64,000 bases of DNA, taken from contig SRSI01000077.1 of NCBI GenBank assembly GCA_005656395.1, positions 1,736,001 to 1,800,000 on the forward strand, written 5' to 3'. The stretch comes from Strongyloides papillosus (taxonomy: Eukaryota; Nematoda; Chromadorea; Rhabditida; Strongyloididae). The notes beneath the pieces are model-generated. The model was not told the DNA's origin. It searched no databases and saw nothing but the letters and a program-made list of their open reading frames with translations. The translations under genes and the position numbers were made by a program. Below, piece after piece: positions 44,683 through 56,300 of this stretch (its first letter is position 1; the number at the start of each line of letters is the position of its first letter).

Positions 44683-47600
44683 AATATTATTAAAAGAATT
44701 ATAAATTGTTGTACTGCATTCAGAGTATGTAGAATCTTTAATTAAAAAAATATAAAATTATTATAATAATTTATTGAAAATACTTTTATTTAGTAATCCT
44801 TTTCGATCACCATCAGTCATTGGACTTTAATAATTTTTTTATTTTACTTTTTTAATGAATAATAAGTAGTAAAAATAGTAGATTAAATGAAAGAATGTTC
44901 AAACATTAATAAATTTGAAAAAAAATATTTTATGAAAAATAACAGAATAAAATTTGTTATCAGGTAACAATTTTCTTTGTAAATTAGAGCTACTTCTAAG
45001 ATTAGAAATTTTGAACCTATTTTGAATGAAACTTTACTTAAATAGTCTCTTATTTATATACCTTTTATTATAGTTTCATAATTTTACTTTCCATATATGT
45101 TTTGTTATTCTTATTTCAATAATTTTTGAGCTATTAAAAATTCTTGTAAAGCAACTTGAAAATTTTCTTCTCCCTATCTTCTATAGTATACAAACACCGT
45201 TATTGAAGGGTAAAATTGAAATGTTATTATAAAAGACATATCTTGTAATTGTTCCAATGTTATTTGGAGCCAATTGGTAGAAGTTTCTTTTTCATTTACA
45301 TACATTCTTTAGAAAAGGTACTCCGGAAAGTAACATTCAAGTTTTAAGTACCGGAAGGTAAGATATATCAAAACGGATACTGATTTGGGTACTATATAGA
45401 TTTATGCATATGTTATTTATGTTTCTTTATTCAACAATATCATAAATTTTAAGGGGCCAATATTAAATAAAGTTTTAAGTATATGAATAGTAAAAAATAA
45501 TTTTAAGATGTATGAATTATTTTTGTAAATTTATTTTTTCATAATTTTTTTATAAGAATTTAAAAATTATGCAAACAGTTTATTTCAATACTTAATTAAC
45601 ATGAAATTAATGATATATAAGAAAAAAATCAATTATTTATCCTTCTAAACAATTACATCATAAAATGAAACACAAATTTTGAAAAATTTATCCCATAATT
45701 ATATACTTTTTTAATAGTTTATATATTAAAAAATTTAACTTTTTACATTTCCTGTGTGAATTGATACAATCATTCAAAATCTCTTGTCTATACTATTATT
45801 ATCTCTTTTATTTTTTGCCTTTCTCTTTATTATAAATATTTTTAAAAGTCTGTTTTTGGATAGAATAATGGTAACAATTTGAACAATCTTAGTGAATTAA
45901 TAAACTATAATAATAATTAATAAAATATCCATTGCACGAAAAATAATTATTAAAGTTTGTAAGAGATAAAAATGATGATAGAATATCGAATCGTTAAAAT
46001 AAGGTAATTAGTAACGTCAAAAAACAATTAGAAGTATTTAAATTCGTGTAAAAACTGTTTTTATATAGTTTACACTTATAGTCATGTTTAATATACTTTT
46101 TTATTGGTTTCTAAAAACTTGAGAAAATTAAGACATTCATAGTGACTAATGATTTCTATTTAAAATGGATGGTAGGTTTAATTGTTTTTAAATATAACAA
46201 TTATTACACAGCTTTTTTTAAAAGAGAATAAATGTTTATAGGTATATTTCAAATTTTTCCTTGAGACATCAATATTTTCAAAATTTTTTTTTATGTGAAT
46301 ATTGAATATAACAATAAACTTGGTATTTATTATTTACATTCCAAATAATCAATGTTTGATAATATTTATAAGAAAATATAACCTAATAAATATTTTGTTA
46401 ATAAAATTATGTAAATGTATTATTGTTTCAAGCACTTGTGAAAGCAATGTTAAATTTATTAAAATAACTTCAATACGCTAATAAATAGAAAATGCATTAT
46501 TTTTAAAACCGTACTATTTTATAATTTTATAAAACATTAATTTTAGAAAATATCATCTAAACTTAAACAAACTTCGCCAAAAGATTACTTATTTAATTTG
46601 ATTGAAAATGTATATTCTGATTAATTGAAAGTAATATCAAATATTAAAATTGTTATAAATTAAAGGATTGATGTTCTGAGTTAAGATATTACGTATGATA
46701 TTATTAGAGAACAGATAACTGATAATAAAAGAGAAAACGCTTAATGCTATTCTTCGAAAAAATGAAAGATGAAAAAATTATCCTTTATTTTATATATTCG
46801 TTCCCTCAAAATATATAAAATTATTAATGTCCTTAAACTATATATTTTCATAAAATTTATATCCCTTTAATTAACCTTTCCTATAATTAGCTAAAATTAT
46901 CCTGTGCTTTTAAAAATAATTAGCATTTAGAAATTTTTATAACTTTTGACAAACTCAAAGGTTATTTAAAAAAAGCAAGATATTTTATTAATTTAAAATG
47001 AATTAATTACCTATTTCTTTCAAAATTATATATACAATTCTTTATACTTATTATATGTATGACTAATTAAAACATGCTATATTTTTATCTCAACCACTTC
47101 CATGTATACATTTATATCATTTTTTTTAGGATACTGTAAGCACATTTTTATGGTAAGGTTCACATCTTAATGTATATTACTAAAATTATTTATGTATTTT
47201 TGTGCAAAAATAATAAATTAAAATATGAGAAGATTAAAAGTATATATGAAATTAACAAGAAGAATAGAAAAATTTTTTTGTCTAATTTTTCTGTGCTAAT
47301 GAGATATTCAGATATAATAGAGTAATTTGCTTTCAACTATACAATGTGAAAAAGAAAAGTATTTAAAAAATGACTAATATACTTTTTTAAAATATATTCT
47401 TTTTCTTTGGAAATGATAAGGTGTTATAGTTAGTAGAAAAGCTAATTAGAAATATAATTTTTTTGTACCATCTCATTTAGTAATACGAAGTATGAACGTC
47501 ACACTAATTATTATCATATAGATTACCATTTTTACTTTGACTACTTATCAATGTACATATGATAAAATAGTAGTCGTATTTTTTAAACGAAAGTATTCTA

Positions 47601-47803
47601 AAAATTTGTGCGTGATAATTAATGATAAAAAAATAATTATGTATAATTATCAATACCAAGTACTCCAGAATGAAAGTATCAAAGCTTTTTTCAGAAGTTT
47701 TTATATAATTTTTGATGATAAACCGAAAATACATTTGATTTACAATTCAAACATTAAAATTTATTTTAAATATATAAATGAAATTTAAAAAAATACTAAT
47801 AAA
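44683..47803. promoter_or_regulatory. dat-1 upstream / tra-1 downstream region
   Basis: 3.1 kb. Nearest to dat-1 (about 640-680 bp upstream of its ATG) are two CCGGAA elements at 45323-45328 and 45351-45356, with another GGAA core (minus GGAAAGTAA) near 45088. A TAATTG homeobox-type site is near 45247. The ORFs at 47504-47788 overlap on both strands and look spurious. Confidence 0.5.
45323..45358. promoter_or_regulatory. Paired ETS-like sites upstream of dat-1
   Basis: CCGGAAAG at 45323-45330 and ACCGGAAGG at 45350-45358, the same orientation, 28 bp apart, in AT-rich DNA. Both contain the ETS core GGAA with the preferred CC before it. C. elegans dat-1 is activated through an ETS site (the dopamine motif, bound by AST-1), which makes the location suggestive. 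Binding is inferred. Confidence 0.45.
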
Positions 47804-50800
47804 TTATTTTTCATTATACTTGTCTCTTCTTTGTTCATTTATATCTGATGGTAAGACAACAACATGATTACTATTATTATTATTTGAAGAAATGACTTCT
47901 CCACCTGTAGCATGAGAATTTGGCAATACTTGAATATGTGGTTCTGGTTCAACAACTCCTGATAAAGCATCTGCTCCCAAATCGCATAACTCCCCTGAAG
48001 ATACCTCTTGAAGAACTGATTCTGTGTATAAATTATATGGTGCTGCTATCTCTTCTATTCTTTCATGAATGTCTGTGACAAATCTTGTAACTGGCAAAGA
48101 ATCATGTAATGGACATTCTGATATTGACTCAGCAGTTTCCTCTTTAATAGTAGATAATTGTAATGAAGTTTGTTGATATATATTATTTTGTTGAATTTCA
48201 TACTCATGTTGTGGATTGTAATATTCACTAGAATCTTTTGATATTCCATTATGTTGATGATATTGAACAGGTGGTGATGATATCATATACTCACTACCTA
48301 TCAGAATTCCATCACCATTTTCTGTATCTTGACTATAATACTGTTCTATATTTGATGAAGCATAAGGATTATTGTAATGATAAGGGTGGGTACCATCTTC
48401 GTATTCAGGATTTGGTATGGGGTTTGGTTTACTGCGTGTTACAAATGATATCTGTGGATGAATTCTTGAATGTCCTAACGGACATACTGGGTTAGGAACA
48501 ATAGTAATAGAATTATTAATAGCATTTCTAGTATCATTGAAGTTACCATTATTGTAATAATGTTGATTATATGGTGGATATAGTACATTACTTTGTGGTC
48601 CTATATATTCTTGAGATTGGTGATTTCTATTGTAAAAATTTATTTCACTTCTTTGATAAGGATCATCATAATTATTGCTTGTATTGGAGGAATTATTAGA
48701 ATAATAACTATTTTCTTGATACTGTTGTCGTTGTTGGTAATTTTGAAGATGAGAAGATGTAAAGTTATTTGAAAATGAATTTGATGATGTAATTTGTTGA
48801 AAGTTCTCTTTTGATAATTGTGTTCTTCCTTTAAGACCTATTCCACTTTTTTTGAAATTTTTCCTTGTTTGTTGGGTTGATGAATCTTCCAAATTAAGAT
48901 TAGTTTGAGGAGTATGATAATTTCTTCTATCTCGTCCTGACCCATTACCCCTATTAAATGATTCTTGAGGTGATTGATGATGAGTAATTGAAGCTTCTCC
49001 TGTAAAGCTTTCAAACCTATGGTTATCAAGTCTAACATTAGCATTAGTATAATGATGTACATTCCCATTATCAATATTACCATCATAAACATAGGAATTA
49101 TTAGTAGAATCATGCTGTTGTGGTGTTAGGTAAACATTATAGTTACCTTGTTGATATTGAGCATATTGTTCTTTTGTCATTGATGTACCACCAAGTGAAA
49201 GTTCTTGCATTAAACCTGGCAACATATTCCCTTCAACAGAAAATTTTAATTTTGGTTGACCACTACCATTTTTATTTGACGAGGACGACTCTGGACTATG
49301 TGGTCCTGATCCAGATGGTGATAATCCTCCTGAACTTGATGAGGTTGTTGAGGAAAAGTTTGATGATGTAATAAATGTATCATTACCCATTGTACGGTTA
49401 TCAATATGAATATTACTAATATTAGGTGATAAAGAATTATTTAATAATCTTGTCAAAGTCGAATAATGTTCACTATCAGTTCCTGTTGAATCTTGACTAC
49501 CTGCAGTTGTATTAATACAATTTCCATTTTCTTCATCATTTCCTTCTTCTTCACCAACTTTTGGTCGTTTATAAATACTGTTACAACTCTCTCCATTTCT
49601 ATATTCTTGAGAAACTCTTCTTGAATTTTTAGCTTTATTTTGCTTTGCTCTTTCATATGCTTCTTCACCGTGAACAGTTTTGATATGTTTCCTTAATGAA
49701 CTTGGGTCAGTATATGCTTTAGTGCAATTTTCTTCCGGACAAATATATGGTTTTTTATCACTATGTGTTCTATTCATATGTTTAGCTCTATCAGAGGCAT
49801 TCGAAAATGCTTTGTCACAATTATAAAATTCACATGCATATGGCTTTTCACCTGTATGAGTACGAAGATGTGTTTTTAAATTTTCTAATCTTGAATATGA
49901 TTTAGAACAACCTGGAAAAGTGCAAGCATTGGGTTTCTCTCCAGTATGACGACGCATGTGCATAACTAACATATATTGCATTTTAAAAGGATAATCTCTT
50001 TCACAACCTTCCCATTTACAATAATATTTATCTAAATGAGAGATATGATCAGCTGTTAAATGTTCAACTAGTCCTTGTTGATTAGAAAATATACGTTTAC
50101 AATTCTCCCATAAACATGTTTGTTCAATATCTTCTTTTTTTGGTTGTGATTGTTGTATATTTTCATTTTTTCCAATTACAGTAGGAGATAATTGATGAAC
50201 CTGTTGTAGAAGGTGACGAAAACTATTATTAGCACCTGGTGGTCTACCACGTCTTGTTGGACGAAGTGGTTGTTGTTGAAAAGATTGCATTTGTTGTTGA
50301 GAAGATGGAAGAATGTTATTTGATGTACCATCAAAAGTTTGACTTGTTCCGGTAATTAAATTTCCTAAATTAGGTCTTTGTCCAGAAAAAGGAATATTCA
50401 AAGCATTTGTAGTGGGTTGAAGAGTAGGTGGAAACGTATTGTTTATGAATTGTGCTGGTAAGGCATTCATTTGTTGAACTAACTTCATTTGAGTTGCAAG
50501 ATTTAATGTATTATGAATATCAAAAGATGACATTCCTCTTAAAGGTAAACTTCCATTATTATTAATAATTGTTGAGGGATCTATCAAAGGTGTATTAATT
50601 GTCCTGGAGGAGGATGATGCAGAACTTTGAGATAAAGTTGATCCAGAAGTAGTTGAACTAGACGATAAAGATAAAGCCTGGAGGTTTCTCCTTTTCCTAT
50701 TTTGATTATTAAATTGATTATCCAAAGAAATACCATTGGGATTATTCCAATTTAAAATATTTTCCATTATTGTGTTTTGGATGTCAACAGAAGTACCACC

Positions 50801-52437
50801 TGATAGTGGTGTTTGAAGTGGCAAATTCCCATTTAACATGTTCAATGGTAAGCTAAAAAAATGTTTATTTACATATAATAAGAAAAATAAAAAGATTAAA
50901 TTATTTAAAAAAAATATGTTACTGGAATGATAGATATATCTTAACACGTTTAATTAAAAAATTTCCAGTATCATTAAAATAGTTATATTCCATAAAACAG
51001 AAGTATACTCTATTATCTATTCCTTCATTTCTTTATTCACCATCATTCTTAAAGCAAATGGGAAGGATTAATAAAAGATGGAATAGTACATCTATTGAAG
51101 AAGAAAAGGGTTATGTTAGTTAAGGGACAGTAGATCAAGATAAAAAAAAACACATATATATATTTATAATACTTTTATAAGGAAAAAGTAATTTATATAT
51201 TTAATAGTTTGGTATCTCTACATTTTTATGATAAAGATTAAAAAAGACTAAATAACTTATGACTTTTATTTGTCTATATATATTTATATATATAATAAAT
51301 TTTTTAACTTAAAAATGATAAACCTCATTTTTTAAAGTAGTCTTAAGGGTAATAAAATTTCTGAATTTTATCTCTTAACACATATTTTTCCTTAAATTAT
51401 TCGACTTTTAAATAAATAATTGTGTGATAATACTACAAAAAGAAGATATGAAAAATATAAATAATTATATTGATACCTTGGTAAAAGAAAAACAAAACTA
51501 AGAAAAAAATGAAATAAATATATAAATAATCAACATGCTATTTCTTTTTTGTTCTATACTTTTTATTATATTTATCAATAAGATATCGTGCTTTGGGAAT
51601 ATACAGAATGCATAATATAAACACACTTAGTTTCTTTGAAAGGAAATAATTTTTCTACTCCTTCAAAAATAAGTAGAGCTATCAAGAGGTTTTGTACTAT
51701 GAATCCCACGTGGATGATAATGAAATGACCTAAGAAAGAGTAGAAATTATTTGTATTAAAAAATGAAAATTTTATCATATTGTATACATATTATTAGCAC
51801 ATATATTAAAATACTTGGATAACTAAAGAATTAATTCAAAGTAAAGTTATAGTATGAGGATAAAATATTAAAATTGAAGAATGTAATAAAACGATACACC
51901 TATTTTGTTCTACCCTTTCATGAAAAAAGCACATAATTATTTATAAAAGTTACCGTACTTTTGGGGGCGGGATGCAGCAACAGCTTGTGATTGATGTATA
52001 AGATTCTGATAGTTATTTAAAAATTGTTGTGCCCATAAACTTATATCATGGTCTTGAGGAGGGTTTCCAGAAATATTAGGCATTAAAGGTCCCGGACCTG
52101 AGAAAAATCCATTACTTCCAACGGAACTACATTGTTGATTAGTTTCATGAATATGACTGTTATTAATACCATTATTATTTGTAGGAAGAAGCGAATGAGG
52201 TTGTAATGAGATATTATTACCATTAGAAGAACCATTTTGTGCTTGGAAATTAAGTATATTATTAAGTATCGTTGATTGTTGATTACTGGCGTTAACCGTA
52301 GACATTACATGTTCACTTCTAGAATTTTGATCCATTTGAATTCCTATACTAAGTGAAGTTTCTTTATCGGGATGTTTATGCTCTGGATTCTCTGACATGG
52401 GTGATTTCTTCGTTGGTGATATGCAGTCTGCTGTCAT
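47804..52437 (-). CDS. tra-1: GLI-family zinc-finger transcription factor, TRA-1 homologue
   Basis: In C. elegans TRA-1 is the terminal regulator of somatic sex and the only GLI/Ci protein. Exons 52437-51959 and 50852-47804, with a 1106-bp intron, long for this window; 1175 aa. The donor AA|GTACGG is chosen because the other nearby GTs break the frame. Five C2H2 fingers (about residues 406-560): [50 protein letters not shown] and [14 protein letters not shown], then [12 protein letters not shown], which resembles TRA-1. Finger 2 is one residue shorter than in human GLI. The N-terminal part is Q/N/S-rich, with an RRGRPPG basic patch; the C-terminal 600 aa are N/Q/S/Y-rich, low in conservation, with many potential phosphosites. 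Further noncoding 5' exons may lie upstream. Confidence 0.92.
50853..51958 (-). other. tra-1: Long intron of tra-1
   Basis: 1106 bp, against 36-91 bp for most introns here; donor GTACGG and acceptor TTTTTTTAG. AT-rich, with a TATATA-rich stretch near 51150-51300. The 67-codon ORF at 51575-51778 is not supported. May hold regulatory sequence. Confidence 0.65.
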
Positions 52438-53341
52438 TACTTAAAATGTCAAGGCAGTGGATTCACTTTTAGAAATCTCAAACATATAAAATTTTTAAAC
52501 TGTAAAATATTTATTTGTGTATACGTATAAATATATGGTTTTCTGAAAAAAAAATTATGTTTAATGGTTTTTTTATAGGTAATAACGAAATACAAATATA
52601 ATTTTTTTAAAAAATAAATAATCATTAATATGTTTAGAGTGTAAATGGAAGATAATGAAATAGTGACTACAATAAATATATCTTTCAACAGTTCTTTTTA
52701 ATGAAGTATTATACTACTAAAAAATAAAATAATAAAAATTAAAAGAGTTTTATAATGTAATTAAGATAAGGATAGATAACTATTTTAAAAAGAATAAAAA
52801 TACTGATAAAATGTTACATCTTAGTTAATGCATTTTGCTTCCAATTTTATAAATGTATGGATAAAATTTGTAAAATAATTAAAAATAGGAAAGATCAATT
52901 TGATAAAATCATAAATATTTAAAAATAAAACCACCCCTAAATTTTTTAGTATAAAAGTTTCCATAATAAGAACGATGGGTATATAGATATATACATAAAT
53001 AAAGTATATATATATATATTGTCGTCCACACAGTCATTTTTCGTGAACGAATGAAGATGTGTATGTAGATGTGTAAATAATCTCATAAACATATCTAAAT
53101 GCTCAAAACTATATATTAATCAAGTAATGGAAAGCTACAATGAAGAGTGATGAAACATCTCTTGACGTTTATATTATCAAAAAATGAAAGGCATCCTCCC
53201 ATAAAATAATTAACGAAAATTAGTTCAAATGTTTATGTTTCATTTTTGAAGGGTGAAAGATATTATATCTATACATTATCAGTAGGTAATTTATTCTAAA
53301 AAATTCTTTTTTCTCATTATAAAACAGATTTGTATCTAAAA

Positions 53342-53361
53342 TGCAACATTTCAATGTTGCA
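53342..53361. repeat. 20-bp near-perfect palindrome
   Basis: TGCAACATT (53342-53350) and AATGTTGCA (53353-53361) are exact reverse complements around a TC centre. About 0.9 kb upstream of the tra-1 ATG. Confidence 0.8.
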
Positions 53362-56300
53362 GGTAAAAAAAGCGTATGAAATAAATGGTTTCTTAAAAAT
53401 TTATAAAGGTATAGAGAGAGAATGATAGATAAAATTGTTAACAAAAATGTGTAAAAGTAGTCATTTTTTTTATCAATCATCACTGTCACGTCTTTATATG
53501 TAACAATAAAGATACATATTAGGTTCTTTTTTTCTGGTGACTTTTGTCGCTAGATAATACAAAGTATAATTTACTAATATTAATAAATAAAATGTTACAT
53601 TTTTTACTACTAACATACAACATATTGGCGGGTCGTAAAAATGTTAATTGCTCAAACACTTGTAACATTGGTAATTTTTTTTAGAAATATATTAAATAAA
53701 ATGATCTACAATCTCTGATGAAAGACATTTTATCTTCTTCAATTCATCCTCCCCTTCTCTCAATTAATTGCCATTATAATTAAAAAAGAAAATAGTAATA
53801 CGATTATTATAAATATATTAGTTACGGTAATAATAATCAAACAATAAAAACATATCTTTTTCACATTAATGATTTTTTATAAAAATTCCTTTGTTTTTTC
53901 AAAGAAGTTGATACGTATAAACTTAATTACTAGAATTTAAAAATGCCGTAAACATCCATTAAAATGGGTAATTCTTTTGAAAATGAAGTTTAGACAGTAG
54001 AGTCAAATTACAAAAAAGGTATCTTAAAATATAATATTATGATTGAATTCTTTGTTATAAAATAACAAAGAAAGAAATGTTTATGTAATGAGAAGGATTT
54101 GTATATATATTAATGAAATTATTATATAAACATATATTAATAGTATCATGTCTTTTATTTAAAATTAATTGTACCGCTTTCAATAAATGTTAAAATGTAA
54201 GTTAAAATAATATGTTTTAAGATGTTAAAGAAAAAAGATAAAATGAGATTAAGAAAGAATCGTTTAGTTACATTCTTTTAAAAAGTCAAAATAATTGGAT
54301 GAGGACAAGCGTACTATTTATCTTCATGTATATATATATCATTCATTCATGTAAAAAAATACTACAATCTTTTGGAAGAAGTGGTGAGTTAAGGAAAAAT
54401 ATAATGAGATAAAAAAAAATGTCTCAATTAATAATTTCTAAAATAGTAACAAAAAGAACTAGAAGTGGTGAATTAATATAAATTAATGAGAAAACCTAAA
54501 TTTATTGCATAAACCTTACTTAACAGTAATTAATATAGTAAGATTAAAAAGATACTATTATGAAGAAACTTTACTAGTTATATTTCATCAAATAAAATAA
54601 ACTTATTATTTAATACAATATTTAACATGCAGTATGTATCAATATATACTTTTCTTTATTCTTATTTTTCAAATGAAAAAAAACGCATATCTTCCAGGAG
54701 AAAAAAGTTTATACTAAGTACACATGTTTCTTAGGCATTCATTAAAAATAGCATATAAATCTCCCCTATTTTTCAAAAATATCCATATCTAAACAAATGT
54801 ATTTATCATTCTCATGTACATTGATGAAAAAAGGACTCTTTGAAGAAACTCTTAAAAAATAAAGGTGTAGGATAAAATTCATTTTTATAATAATATTAAA
54901 GTACATGCCAAGAACTACAATCCTATGTATATATGAATAAAAAGAGTTATTCCCTTATCAACACCGGAAGCTTAAATTATTAGCTTCATTAAATTCTCTT
55001 TCATCACGTTGGGTGGTGTGTGGTTGTATATGTAAGTGTATTTATGAAAATGCCATCAAATAGATGTCTGAAACAATTCTTAAAAAATAAAAGCTTCCAT
55101 GTTATACATCTATCCGTGGTTTTTTAACCTAAGTATATTGGTAAACAACAACATATGACATTATAAATATTTGTATGAATATTTAAAACACCAAAAAATT
55201 AAAATCACTAAATTTTTTTAAAATTGAGTATTCCTACAAAAATACAAAAGAATTTCTTTTTATTAAAGACAATCTAAATATATGGGCATTGGACAAATAT
55301 AATTTGAAAATAATGCCTTTTTTTGCAACACTAACGACAACTATCCATGAATTTTTGTATTACCCATAGACACATAAATTCAAATCACTTATCATACAAT
55401 AGTTAAAAAAAACATTTAAATTGTAATGTCGGATAATAAAATTTTCCAAACTAACAATTTCTTTCACCCTTCTATATGTATACATAAATGTTTCGCTCTT
55501 ATTAACTATAAAACATGCAACATTTTTGTTTTCTAGTACATGAATAATTTTGTCTGTATAAATAAAAATTTACTATCTAAAAAAATTTTTTACATTGGTA
55601 GAGATCTATAAAAGATAGATATTAAGAAGAAGAAACTAAGTAGCGAGGTTCTTCAAAGACTATTAATTTCAGCTACAAAATGACAGATATTTTTAAACAT
55701 CATATATATACAACAATTATCAAAGTTTTTTTTATTTATAAAAAAACCATCATCCTTCTCTCTTCCATTTTTATCTTTAATGAATACACATACAAAACAT
55801 ATACATAGATAGATATATTTTTAAAGATACAAAATATATCAGAAGGCCTACGGAAGCGTATAATAAAAAAATTATGGCGGCCTCTGTATGATTGTCTAGA
55901 AAATGAAACATACTTATTTCCACTTGGTACATTTTACACATCGTCGTGAAGAACACCACACTAAGTAGGATATAAGTATATATATAGAAAACTCTCTCTC
56001 TTCAGTTTAATCTATATAGTATAAAACTTATCACATTAGTCTTTCAAAAACGTTCACGAAAACTAATGCTTAATGTGAAAAAAATCTCAAATTCAAAAAG
56101 ACTATTAAGAGTAAAAGATTTTATTATATACAATTAATTTCCTTTTATATCTTACCACTCCTTTGAACTTAGAAACATTCCTAAACTTTGGTTTTACTTA
56201 TTTTGTACTTCTACTAAAAAACAGTATTTAGAAATTTAACTTAGGAAAAAAAATAAAAAAAGAGAGAAATAATGCATATTTATATTAACAAGGGACAATA

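Noticed and set aside
47504..47788. Overlapping ORFs on both strands
   Set aside because: Two overlapping opposite-strand frames in A/T-rich 3' flank of tra-1, no recognisable protein features.
53220..53489. 89-codon minus ORF
   Set aside because: Hydrophobic, A/T-driven composition and overlaps the palindrome; no domain or start context. Treated as noise.
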